Assembly: GCF_030160715.1 (NCBI RefSeq)
Contig: NZ_BSOW01000016.1
Span: 62,001-126,000 of the forward strand
Reading direction: 5' to 3'
Length of the DNA stretch: 64,000 nucleotides
Source of the DNA: Bradyrhizobium iriomotense
GTDB lineage: Bacteria; Pseudomonadota; Alphaproteobacteria; Rhizobiales; Xanthobacteraceae
The notes beneath the pieces were generated by a model, which was not told where the DNA came from, searched no databases, and saw only the letters and a program-made list of their open reading frames with translations. Shown one piece after another: positions 35,878-43,714 of this stretch (the stretch's first letter is position 1; every line of letters starts with the position of its first letter). The position numbers were made by a program, and so were the translations under genes.

Positions 35878-36348
35878 ATGATGCCAAAGACGTCTCACGC
35901 CGCGGGGCTTCACCGCGCCTCACTCGAGAAGCTGCACGATCTGGATGCGGCGCTGGAGCTCATGTATTACGGCTGGCGCGGGATGACGCTCCAGGCCGAC
36001 GAGTATCTTGCGAAGCAGGGCCTGTCGCGCCCGCACCATCGTATCCTCTACGTGGTGGCCCGCCGGCCCGATATCGCGATCGGCACGCTGATCGAGACGC
36101 TCGGCATTTCCAAGCAGGCCTTGAACCGGCCGCTCAACCTGCTGCTGGACCGCAAGCTCCTGACGTCGAGGCGGTCGCCCGAGCAGCATCGCTCCAAACT
36201 GTTGCGCCTGACGGAAGCGGGGCAACGCATCGAGAAAAAGGCCTCCGACTACGAGCGCAAAGTCATGTGCGAGGCGTTTGATCGCGTCGGGGCGCCGGGT
36301 GCGGCCGCATGGATGGCCGTCATGGAGACGATCGCCGACAGTAGCTGA
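35878..36348 (+). CDS. MarR-family transcriptional regulator
   Basis: 156 residues (start ATG 35878 or 35881, weak ribosome site). Winged helix in IGTLIETLGISKQALNRPLNLLLDRKLLTSRRSPEQHRSKLLRLTE is typical of MarR, with dimerising N- and C-terminal helices. Only 82 bases separate it from the next gene, and that gap holds a 27-base palindrome, so it probably controls the downstream NTF2-like/membrane-protein pair and perhaps the epoxide hydrolase. Confidence 0.9.
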   Translation: MMPKTSHAAGLHRASLEKLHDLDAALELMYYGWRGMTLQADEYLAKQGLSRPHHRILYVVARRPDIAIGTLIETLGISKQALNRPLNLLLDRKLLTSRRSPEQHRSKLLRLTEAGQRIEKKASDYERKVMCEAFDRVGAPGAAAWMAVMETIADSS

Positions 36349-36353
36349 CGGCT

Positions 36354-36380
36354 TTTCAAGTCAACATAGTTGACATGAAA
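36354..36380. promoter_or_regulatory. MarR-type operator palindrome
   Basis: TTTCA-A-GTCAAC-ATA-GTTGAC-A-TGAAA: 11 of 12 symmetric positions pair. It lies 50 bases upstream of the NTF2-like gene and directly after the MarR gene. Confidence 0.75.
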
Positions 36381-36429
36381 GGTCAGCTTTGCCACTCTTC
36401 CGGCAGCGAGCCAGGGGAGGGCCCGTGTC

Positions 36430-36798
36430 ATGAGTGGACAGGCAATGAATCGCGCCGCGGCCGAACGGTTTGTCGCGGCATGGTGCGCGAACTGGTGCAG
36501 GGTCGATATCGACGCGGTCGTTGCGCATTTCGCCGACGATGCGCAGATGCGTAGCCCTCTGGCGCTCAAACTGACCGACTCCCCCATCGTCAGCGGCGCC
36601 GAGAACATCCGCGCCTACTGGCGCAAAGCCTATGGCAGCATCAAAAGCGCCGACCTGAAGATCCTGAATTGGAGCTGGGATGACACGATCGCGCGCCTGA
36701 CGGTGTGGTGGCAACTGGGCGACACGCGCGCCAGCGAATTCATGGACTTCGATGACGCCGGCCTTGTCGTGCGTAGCGAGGCCTTCTACGGAAAATAG
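36430..36798 (+). CDS. nuclear transport factor 2 (SnoaL-like) family protein
   Basis: 122 residues with the cone-shaped NTF2-like fold: AERFVAAWCANWCRVDIDAVVAHFADDAQMRSP, GAENIRAYWRKAYGSI and RASEFMDFDDAGLVVRSEAFYG. Family members are small ligand-binding proteins or isomerase-like enzymes. It is 2 bases upstream of the membrane-protein gene and behind the MarR palindrome, so it is likely induced by a small hydrophobic compound (inference). Confidence 0.88.
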   Translation: MSGQAMNRAAAERFVAAWCANWCRVDIDAVVAHFADDAQMRSPLALKLTDSPIVSGAENIRAYWRKAYGSIKSADLKILNWSWDDTIARLTVWWQLGDTRASEFMDFDDAGLVVRSEAFYGK

Positions 36799-36800
36799 CC

Positions 36801-37244
36801 ATGCATCTTTCGGATTTCGTCTTGCTGCTCAACGCGCTCTGGTTCGGCGGCGCTTTCATCCAGTTCAGCATCGCCCAGCGCAATACGTTGAAGATATTGC
36901 TGCCGCGGGAAGAGCGCAGCAACCCGATTGCGCCGACCTTGGCCGCCAGCGTAGCGTTCCTGGGTGGGATCAATCTGCCGATCGGAATTCTTTCGCTCTA
37001 TCTTCTGGCCGTTCGGCCGCCTTTCTTCCAGCCGATCGAAGCGCAGGTCGTTTTGTTCCTGTTCTTCGCCGCCTGCCACTTCAGCCAGTTCGCCTATAAT
37101 CTTCCGGTCCTGATGCGCGGAGGACGCGTCGGGGTGGCCTACTGGCCGGTGTTGAAGGGGCCGATGCTCAGGATCTTCGTGATCGACGCGGCCCTGTTCA
37201 TGGCAAATCTCGTCGTGGCCTTCCTGCTCGCGTCGCGTTCCTGA
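36801..37244 (+). CDS. membrane protein, hypothetical
   Basis: 147 residues, four predicted helices (LNALWFGGAFIQFSI, TLAASVAFLGGINLPIGILSLYLLA, QVVLFLFFAACHFSQFAYNLP, IFVIDAALFMANLVVAFLLA). It starts 2 bases after the NTF2-like gene stop and is presumably cotranscribed under the same MarR control. No domain recognised. Confidence 0.8.
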   Translation: MHLSDFVLLLNALWFGGAFIQFSIAQRNTLKILLPREERSNPIAPTLAASVAFLGGINLPIGILSLYLLAVRPPFFQPIEAQVVLFLFFAACHFSQFAYNLPVLMRGGRVGVAYWPVLKGPMLRIFVIDAALFMANLVVAFLLASRS

Positions 37245-37366
37245 TGCTTCGTCCTCGGATGGTCTTACGGCGCGCGAACTGCGGGCGAGGGGATGCTCAC
37301 CCCTGGTCTTTGCGGGCCTGACTGTTGCTTTCGCAACATGGCGCAGCGACGATTTGTGAGCTGCTA

Positions 37367-37380
37367 TTGACCCAGATCAA
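37367..37380 (+). promoter_or_regulatory. FixK/FNR box
   Basis: TTGACCCAGATCAA fits TTGA-N6-TCAA exactly. It lies 53 bases before ATG 37434, so transcription would start about 41 bases downstream of its centre, the standard activator position. It predicts microaerobic or anaerobic induction of the following gene. Confidence 0.75.
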
Positions 37381-37433
37381 CGCGTGGGCGACGCCGTCTG
37401 CGCGAAATGCAGGAGATCCCGTGGGAGGAAGCC

Positions 37434-38207
37434 ATGTCGATCTCGGGCAAAGTCGATCCTGTCGTGCGTCCGGTCGTGGCGAACGACATCGCCGAAGCGC
37501 TGATCGAGGGTTTGCGGGATTTCCAGGCGCTGCCGCTTTACGGACTTTGCTTCGGCGCGCTCTATGCCGCCGGCGGCATCGCCATCATGCTCTGCCTCAC
37601 CGCCTTCAGACTGATCTATCTGGTCTATCCGCTCGCGGCGGGCTTTGCGCTGATCGGACCGTTCGTCGCGATCGGCCTTTACGAAGTCAGCCGGCGCCGC
37701 GAGCGAGGTGAGCCCGTCTCCTTTGGCGCGATCTGGTCGACGATACGCTCGCGCGGCGAGATCGGCTGGATGGCCTTCGTCACCCTGTTCGTGTTCGTGG
37801 TCTGGATGTACCAGGTGCGTCTCTTGATCGCGCTGCTGCTCGGCCTGCATGCTTCGTTCTCGAGCCTGCAGGAATTCATGACGATGGTGCTCACCACCAA
37901 TGAAGGCCTGCTGTTCCTCGCGATCGGCAACGCGGTCGGCGCTGCGCTGTCGCTGATCCTGTTCTCGCTGACGGTGGTGTCGTTTCCGCTGCTGCTCGAC
38001 CGCGAGGTCGATTTCGTCACAGCGATGGTGACGAGCGTGCGCGCCGTAGTCACCAGCCCGTTGCCGATGATCGGCTGGGCCGCGGTCATCGTGATGCTGC
38101 TGATCGTCTCGGCGCTGCCGTACTTCCTGGGGCTGATCGTGACGCTGCCGGTGCTTGGCCACGCGACGTGGCATCTGTATCGCCGCATCGTGGTGCCGGT
38201 GCCTTAA
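37434..38207 (+). CDS. DUF2189-like membrane protein
   Basis: 257 residues from ATG 37434, which has GGGAGGAAGCC upstream; an ATG 27 bases earlier lacks one. About six membrane helices. The N-terminus NDIAEALIEGLRDFQALPLYGLCFGALYAAGG and the segment AAGFALIGPFVAIGLYEVSRRRERGE match the DUF2189 family. Family function is unknown. The FixK/FNR box upstream links it to low-oxygen growth. Confidence 0.88.
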   Translation: MSISGKVDPVVRPVVANDIAEALIEGLRDFQALPLYGLCFGALYAAGGIAIMLCLTAFRLIYLVYPLAAGFALIGPFVAIGLYEVSRRRERGEPVSFGAIWSTIRSRGEIGWMAFVTLFVFVVWMYQVRLLIALLLGLHASFSSLQEFMTMVLTTNEGLLFLAIGNAVGAALSLILFSLTVVSFPLLLDREVDFVTAMVTSVRAVVTSPLPMIGWAAVIVMLLIVSALPYFLGLIVTLPVLGHATWHLYRRIVVPVP

Positions 38208-38214
38208 TCTCGGA

Positions 38215-38341
38215 GTCGTCCCGGCGAAGGCCGGGACCCATACCGCGGAATCCTTCGATTGCGAGCGGTCGGAGTATCGAACGACGAGTCTTCGCCAAAC
38301 TTGATCCTGTGGCTATGGGTCCCGGCCTTCGCCGGGACGAC
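38215..38341. repeat. GTCGTCCCGGCGAAGGCCGGG long inverted repeat
   Basis: 28-bp arms, perfectly inverted, at 38215-38242 and 38314-38341, around a 71-base centre. Partial copies of the arm occur near 17018-17060 and 45567-45596. A genus-typical dispersed element. Confidence 0.85.
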
Positions 38342-38348
38342 AGCCAGA

Positions 38349-38864
38349 TTAAGGCACCCTAATGCCCATCGCCTTGAGCGCCGCGAGCATCTGTGCCGGC
38401 GGGCCCATCTTGATCTGTGGCGCCTTGCCCGTCTCCAGCAGGCTCTTCAGGCCGGAGAGGATCGCGGGCCAGCCCGCACGTCCGCCGGAGAGGATGTCAT
38501 CGCTCAAGGGTCGGTCGTGGCGTTCGCTCATGGTCAGCCGGACGGCCTCGCCGGCCTGCTCGATCTCGTAGGTGACGAGTGTGGTGCCGAGCTTTTCGAC
38601 GAGGTCCGGCCAATTGACGTTCCAGGTCACGGTCAGTCTGTTTGGCGGATCATGTTCGAACACTTCGCCACGGATGTGCTCCGAACCGTCCGGCGCCCGC
38701 ACGATGAAGCTGCCGCCGAGCTTCGGCTCCATTTCCACCGCGAAGCCCGAGAAGTACTTTCGGCTGAACTCCGCCGAGGTCAGCGCCTCCCACACTTTCT
38801 CGGGCGTGGATGCAATGTAGATGGTGTAGACCGTGAGCGGCTTGAACTGATCGAGGTTCATCAC
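38349..38864 (-). CDS. SRPBCC (AHSA1-like) domain protein
   Basis: 171 residues. Activator-of-Hsp90-homologue-like START fold: TVYTIYIASTPEKVWEALTSAEFSRKYF, VEMEPKLGGSF, RLTVTWNVNW and GWPAILSGLKSLLETG. Third gene of an ArsR-SRPBCC-SRPBCC unit on the minus strand. The C-terminus (PPAQMLAALKAMGIRVP) is longer than in its neighbour. A hydrophobic-ligand-binding role is inferred from the fold only. Confidence 0.87.
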   Translation of the reverse strand: MMNLDQFKPLTVYTIYIASTPEKVWEALTSAEFSRKYFSGFAVEMEPKLGGSFIVRAPDGSEHIRGEVFEHDPPNRLTVTWNVNWPDLVEKLGTTLVTYEIEQAGEAVRLTMSERHDRPLSDDILSGGRAGWPAILSGLKSLLETGKAPQIKMGPPAQMLAALKAMGIRVP

Positions 38865-38896
38865 TCAAATCCCAGAGACGAATTCGGGGCGCGGCA

Positions 38897-39361
38897 TCAG
38901 GCGGCGTCCTTCTTTGAATAGCCTGGCGGCACGATCTCGATGGTGCGGCCGGTCTCGAGCAGGCTCTTCAGGTTCGACAGCACCATCGGCCAGCCGCCGG
39001 AGATGTCGCGCAGCGTCTTGCCGTCCTCGCCGAGTTCGTCATGCGTGACCGTCAGCTTGACCACCTTGCCGCGCGGTTCGAGATCGAAGGTGACGCGCGA
39101 GATCCCTTCGCCGGCGGCTTCGGGCTTGCGATTGTGCCAGCTGTAGGCGAGCCGCCGCGTCGGATCGAAGGTGATGACCTCGCCCTCCACCGTCGGATTG
39201 CCATTGTTGGTGAAACGGTAGGGCGCGCCCGGCGCCCAGTCGGAGGCGATGCGATGGCCGAACCAGTAGCGCTCGGTGAAAGCGCCGTCGGTCAGGGCCT
39301 GCCACAGCTTTTCGGCGGAGGTCTCGATATAGGTCACGTAGACATAGCTCGGTTTACTCAT
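38897..39361 (-). CDS. SRPBCC (AHSA1-like) domain protein
   Basis: 154 residues of the same fold (YVYVTYIETSAEKLWQALTDGAFTERYWFGHRIASDW, RLAYSWHNRKPEA, GWPMVLSNLKSLLETG). Its start overlaps the end of the ArsR gene by 8 bases, a standard arrangement for ArsR-controlled SRPBCC genes. It shares the terminal SLLETG helix with the next gene, so the two are diverged paralogues. Confidence 0.9.
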   Translation of the reverse strand: MSKPSYVYVTYIETSAEKLWQALTDGAFTERYWFGHRIASDWAPGAPYRFTNNGNPTVEGEVITFDPTRRLAYSWHNRKPEAAGEGISRVTFDLEPRGKVVKLTVTHDELGEDGKTLRDISGGWPMVLSNLKSLLETGRTIEIVPPGYSKKDAA

Positions 39362-39668
39362 CGCGCTTCTCCAGTTGACGTTTCAACTCGCTGAGCGCGG
39401 CAAGTTTCCCGCGCTCGAACTTCCTGATCCATCGTTCCCCGATCTGGTGGATCGGCACGGGATTGAGGTAGTGCAGCTTCTCCCGGCCGTGCCTGATGGT
39501 CGTGACCAGGTTGGCCTCTTCCAGAATGACAAGGTGCTTTGTCACGGCCTGGCGCGTCATCTCCAGGCCCTCGCAGAGTTCGTTCAGCGTCTGGCCGTTT
39601 TTGGCGTGAAGCCTGTCCAGGAGCGACCGTCGTGACGCATCGGCGAGCGCTTTGAAGACTTCATCCAT
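39354..39668 (-). CDS. ArsR-family transcriptional regulator
   Basis: 104 residues from ATG 39668. MDEVFKALADASRRSLLDRLH and LNELCEGLEMTRQAVTKHLVILEEANLV form the winged helix. It has no metal-site cysteines and belongs to the group that partners SRPBCC proteins. A perfect GCAACCA-AA-TGGTTGC palindrome lies 15 bases upstream of the start and is the probable autoregulatory operator of the three-gene unit. Confidence 0.92.
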   Translation of the reverse strand: MDEVFKALADASRRSLLDRLHAKNGQTLNELCEGLEMTRQAVTKHLVILEEANLVTTIRHGREKLHYLNPVPIHQIGERWIRKFERGKLAALSELKRQLEKRDE

Positions 39669-39682
39669 GGCAGCGATAATAG

Positions 39683-39698
39683 GCAACCAAATGGTTGC
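39683..39698. promoter_or_regulatory. ArsR operator palindrome
   Basis: GCAACCAAATGGTTGC: 7-bp perfect arms around AA, 15 bases upstream of the ArsR start. Confidence 0.75.
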
Positions 39699-39909
39699 AT
39701 GTCAAGCCGCTCCGTCATTCCGGAAACCGCGCAGGGGTTATCCGGAATCTCGAGATTCTCAGGCGCGCAATTGCGCACCATAGTTCGCACTTTGTGCGCC
39801 CCCATTGCGCAATGGGGAATGACTGCCAAGACTTGGACATCATGTTTTTGGCCCTCTTGCTGTGTTAGCGTCCCGCTTCAACCAACGGAGATTGGTTCCG
39901 GGAGGAAAC

Positions 39910-41355
39910 ATGTCTCGTCGCGTCCAACTTGCTGCCTACCTCGTCCTTCTTGCTTGCAGCAGTGCTTACGCCCAGAAGCAGCAGGTAATCGGCGCGCCGC
40001 CCGAAGCTTCCAACATGAAGCTGGTCGGCACCAACGACCTCCAGGCGCGCAGCGCCTATCAGCCGACCATTCATCACCAGGGCGATCGCTGGATCGCCTA
40101 TATCGGCCATCACGGCGGCACCGACGACGTGCCCAATCCCGTCAATCCCTTGACGGGGCAGGCCGAGCCGAACGGTACTTCGATCGTCGACGTCACGGAC
40201 CCGGCGCATCCAAAGTATCTGCGCCACCTGCCGGGGCAGGAGGGCAAGTATGAATCCGGCGGCGCGCAGATGGTGCGGGTCTGCGACGGCAAGTCGTTGC
40301 CGAAGGGCGATGCCAACGCCGTCTACATGCTGCGCACCTTCGGCAGCGAGGCGCATGAGATCTGGAACGTCGCCGACCCCGCCAATCCCGCACTCGTCAC
40401 GCGCATCGGCGGCTTGAAGGACACGCACAAGAGCTGGTGGGAATGCGACACCGGCATTGCCTATCTCGTCTCGGGTGCGCCGGACTGGCGCACGCGCCGC
40501 ATGACGCAGGTCTATGATCTCAGTGATCCCGCCCATCCGCAGAAGATCCGCGACTTCGGCCTGCCCGGCCAGGAGCCTGGCGCGACCGGCGCCGTGCCGA
40601 CCGAATTGCACGGGCCGATTTCGACCGGGCCCACGGGCAACCGCGTCTATTTCGGCTATGGCACCAACAAGGGCGGCATCTTGCAGATCGTCGATCGCGA
40701 GAAGCTTTTGAGCGGCGGCAAGGAACCGACGCCGGAGAACCTGCGCTATCCGGAAATCGCGCGCATGCCGATGTCCGCCTTCAACGGCGCGCATACGACG
40801 TTTCCGATGCTCGACATGCCCGTCGCCGAGTTTGCCGAGGACAAGGACGGCAAGACCCGCGACATCGTGATGATCGTCGACGAGGCGATCCTGAACGAAT
40901 GCGGCGAGGCGCGGCAGATGGTGTGGTTCGCCGACGTCACCACCGAAGCGCGGCCGATGATGATATCGAGCTACACGGTGCCGGAGGCGAGCGGGCAGTT
41001 CTGCCAGCGCGGCGGCCGCTTCGGCTCGCATTCGTCGAACGAGAGCATGGCGCCGGTCTATTACAAGAAGATGGCCTTCATCGCCTTCTTCAATGCCGGC
41101 GTGCGTGCGCTCGATATCCGCGATCCCTATCACCCCAAGGAGGTCGGCTATTTCATCCCGGCGATCACGGCGGCGACCGACAAGCGCTGCATCCCCGTCG
41201 AAGGCGGCGAGCGCTGCAAGGTCGCGATCCAGACCAACAACGTCGAGACCGATGACCGCGGCTACATCTACATCGTCGATCGCGCCAACACCGGAATGCA
41301 CATTCTGGAGCTGACCGGACCCGCGCGCGCCGTCGCCGGCCTGCCGAAGAACTGA
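39910..41355 (+). CDS. LVIVD-repeat secreted beta-propeller protein
   Basis: 481 residues from ATG 39910 after GGGAGGAAAC. A signal peptide (AAYLVLLACSSAYA) precedes repeated LVIVD-type blades: IVDVTDPAHPKYLRHL, IWNVADPANPALVTRI, VYDLSDPAHPQKIRDF and ALDIRDPYHPKEVGYF. Periplasmic or surface protein; function of such repeats is generally unknown, possibly adhesion or scaffold. It is 2 bases upstream of a small exported Cys protein, so the two are probably one operon. Confidence 0.9.
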   Translation: MSRRVQLAAYLVLLACSSAYAQKQQVIGAPPEASNMKLVGTNDLQARSAYQPTIHHQGDRWIAYIGHHGGTDDVPNPVNPLTGQAEPNGTSIVDVTDPAHPKYLRHLPGQEGKYESGGAQMVRVCDGKSLPKGDANAVYMLRTFGSEAHEIWNVADPANPALVTRIGGLKDTHKSWWECDTGIAYLVSGAPDWRTRRMTQVYDLSDPAHPQKIRDFGLPGQEPGATGAVPTELHGPISTGPTGNRVYFGYGTNKGGILQIVDREKLLSGGKEPTPENLRYPEIARMPMSAFNGAHTTFPMLDMPVAEFAEDKDGKTRDIVMIVDEAILNECGEARQMVWFADVTTEARPMMISSYTVPEASGQFCQRGGRFGSHSSNESMAPVYYKKMAFIAFFNAGVRALDIRDPYHPKEVGYFIPAITAATDKRCIPVEGGERCKVAIQTNNVETDDRGYIYIVDRANTGMHILELTGPARAVAGLPKN

Positions 41356-41357
41356 CG

Positions 41358-41900
41358 ATGCGGCGCGCTATGACCATGGTGGCTGCGGCGATGGCGCTCG
41401 GCGCATCGGGCGTCGGCGCGTATCAACTCGCGCCAGTGCCGGCGGAGACGTCCGCACATTGGCGCGAGATCGCCTGGCCGTTCCCGCGCGACGGCTGGCC
41501 CGCGGGCCGTGCGTTCCGCTGCGATGGGGCCTGCGACGGCGCCGAGCTCTACGTTCGCGCAAAGCTCGGCTTCTGCAATTGCGACCGCGGCGTTGCCGAT
41601 GACGACGAGGTCGATCGCGTCGCCGATCTCGACCTGATCAGCCCGCGTTTCGCCGCGACGGCTCCGGGTGATCCGTTGCGCGTCGACGAGCTGGAGGGAC
41701 GCGCCCGGCACTACGATCTCGACATGCCCGACGGCGCGCGCCACGCGGCCACCGGCATCGCCCTGTCGCGTCGCTGCGATCTCATGGTTGCGGTCGTGCA
41801 GGGCGCGGGTGAGGCGCGCACAATGCAGCGTGCGGCGATCGAGTTTCTGCAAACGCAGGAGATGAAGCGATGGGTGGTCGCAGCACTGGACGGAAGGTGA
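41358..41900 (+). CDS. small exported protein with Cys cluster
   Basis: 180 residues. Signal peptide (TMVAAAMALGASGVGA) followed by a domain with FRCDGACDG and GFCNCDRGVADDDEVDRVADLDLI, four closely spaced cysteines and an acidic patch that could bind metal. It starts 2 bases after the LVIVD gene stop. No recognised domain. Its consistent codon usage and the tight spacing make it a real gene. Confidence 0.78.
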   Translation: MRRAMTMVAAAMALGASGVGAYQLAPVPAETSAHWREIAWPFPRDGWPAGRAFRCDGACDGAELYVRAKLGFCNCDRGVADDDEVDRVADLDLISPRFAATAPGDPLRVDELEGRARHYDLDMPDGARHAATGIALSRRCDLMVAVVQGAGEARTMQRAAIEFLQTQEMKRWVVAALDGR

Positions 41901-42194
41901 GGGAGGCACGATCGCGCCGCCCTCACCGCCGTCATCACCCGCGACCCGGCTACGCCAAGGCTTCGCCGAGGTGTGCGGTCTTGGCGCGCCGAAGCTGTAG
42001 CGTAGGCGGCAAGCGGGTGTTCCAGTATTCCAGAGACGGTCGTGGGATACGGAAAGGCTGCGGCGTACTGGATACCCCGCTTTCGCGGGGTATGACACCG
42101 ATGTTTGAGGCGCGCATGTGCTGCATTCAACCGACTTCCGTTCCTGCCTCCGCCATGCATTAATAACCCGCAACTCCCTCAGCGAGTCTCCCCC
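41901..42194. repeat. spacer with hairpin repeat
   Basis: 294 bases. TACCCCGCTTTCGCGGGGTA at 42069-42088 is a perfect hairpin of a dispersed genus element. No gene seen. Confidence 0.55.
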
Positions 42195-42815
42195 ATGATG
42201 TCCTTGCAAGCCTATCTCGCCTTCGTCGCCGCCTGCATTGCGCTGGCGCTGTTGCCTGGCCCGATCGTGACACTCGTCATTGCCAATGGTCTGAGGCATG
42301 GAACCCGGGCGGCGCTGACCAATGTCGCGGGTGCGCAGGCCGGTCTTGCGATCGTGATCGGCGTCGTCGCGATCGGACTGACCTCGCTGATGGCGACCAT
42401 GGGCTACTGGTTCGACTGGGTGCGCTTTGCCGGCGCCGCCTATCTGATCTGGCTCGGCATCAAGCTGATCTGGTCGCCGGTCGAGGGTGTCAATGTCGAC
42501 GAGCCGCCGGCGCCTCCGCGCGGTGGTTTCTTCCTGCAAGGCTTTCTGGTGCTGCTGTCGAACCCCAAGGTGCTGGTGTTCTTCGGCGCCTTCATTCCGC
42601 AGTTCATGGACATGAACCGCGACCACTTCCCGCAGGTCGCGCTGCTCGGCGCAACCTTCATGGTCACCGCGGCGATGACGGACGCGCTCTACGCCACGGC
42701 CGCAGGCCGCGCGCGAAAATTCTTCTCGGCGCGCCGAACGCGGATGATGTCGCGCGTCTCCGGCGGCTTCATGATCGGCGGCGGCATCTGGCTGGCGTTG
42801 ACCCGGGCGAAGTGA
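42195..42815 (+). CDS. LysE family amino-acid exporter
   Basis: 206 residues, six membrane helices, with the family opening YLAFVAACIALALLPGPIVTLVIANGLRHG and the GFFLQGFLVLLSNPKVLVFFGAFIPQF motif. Predicted inner-membrane exporter of an amino acid or homoserine lactone. Start ATG 42195 or 42198. It converges with the amidohydrolase gene. A second LysE protein is at 59531-60142. Confidence 0.92.
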   Translation: MMSLQAYLAFVAACIALALLPGPIVTLVIANGLRHGTRAALTNVAGAQAGLAIVIGVVAIGLTSLMATMGYWFDWVRFAGAAYLIWLGIKLIWSPVEGVNVDEPPAPPRGGFFLQGFLVLLSNPKVLVFFGAFIPQFMDMNRDHFPQVALLGATFMVTAAMTDALYATAAGRARKFFSARRTRMMSRVSGGFMIGGGIWLALTRAK

Positions 42816-42818
42816 GGG

Positions 42819-43622
42819 CTACGCCAGCCCCTCCGCCTTCAACTCCGTTTCGATCTCGCCAAAAATCCTCGCCAGCCGTTCCGCCCATTGCTGCTGGCCG
42901 GATTGGTCCGTGATCAAATCCTGGCGGATCTCGATGCCGGTGTTCGGGAGGCCGCGGGCTTCGCCGTGGACGGGGATGGTGTAGTCGGTGAGGTCGCTCA
43001 CCGCATAGGGCTCGTTGTCGCCGACGACGAGATCGCTTTCGCTGCGCAGATGTTTCAGCAACAGGTGCGGCAGCACGGTGTCGCGGTGGTAGAGCGTGCC
43101 GATGTGCCAGGGCCGCGCAACGCCGGCATAGACCGGCGTGAAGCTGTGTAGCGCGACCAGCACCGTTGGCCGCCGGGCGTGAACGCGCGCGTCGATCACC
43201 GCATTGATGCGGTTGTGATAGGGATCAAAGATCTCGCGGCGCCGGGCGTCGCGCTCATCGGCGGAAATCCCCTCATTGCGCGGGATTGCTGTCGCCTCCG
43301 AGATCACGGGGATCGAGCTCCCAACGCCCGGCGGGCGGTTGCAGTCGATCACGAGCCGCGAATAGCGCTGCGCGATCAGATGCGCATCCAGCGTCCCGGC
43401 GAGCCGCTCGGCGACGCCGGCAATCCCGATGTCCCAGGCGATGTGCCGGGTCAGCTCGCGCTCGGCGACACCGAGATCGCCAAGCGCATGCGGCAGCGCC
43501 CGCCCGTAATGATCGCAAGTGAGCAGAAACGGGGCGCCTCCTGCTGCATTCGTCTCATGCACCGGCGAAATGTCGCCTTTGCCGAGAAGTCGATTCGTCG
43601 TGCCGGCCGCCTCTAAAACCAT
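42819..43622 (-). CDS. N-formylglutamate amidohydrolase family protein
   Basis: 267 residues from ATG 43622. FGase fold: LLTCDHYGRALPHAL, IDCNRPPGVGSSIPVISEATAIP, VLVALHSFTPVYAG and YTIPVHGEARGLPNTGIEIRQDLI. The His and Glu residues expected at a zinc site are present. Family members hydrolyse N-formylglutamate or related N-acyl amides. No histidine-degradation genes are nearby, so the substrate is uncertain. Divergent from the transglutaminase pair. Confidence 0.9.
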   Translation of the reverse strand: MVLEAAGTTNRLLGKGDISPVHETNAAGGAPFLLTCDHYGRALPHALGDLGVAERELTRHIAWDIGIAGVAERLAGTLDAHLIAQRYSRLVIDCNRPPGVGSSIPVISEATAIPRNEGISADERDARRREIFDPYHNRINAVIDARVHARRPTVLVALHSFTPVYAGVARPWHIGTLYHRDTVLPHLLLKHLRSESDLVVGDNEPYAVSDLTDYTIPVHGEARGLPNTGIEIRQDLITDQSGQQQWAERLARIFGEIETELKAEGLA

Positions 43623-43714
43623 CCTGATTGCCTACGGAAAATGCACTCTGCTCTTAAAATTGGGCAGCCAACGCTATAGATTAGCCGGTCCAGAATCACC
43701 ATGATTGCCTGACG

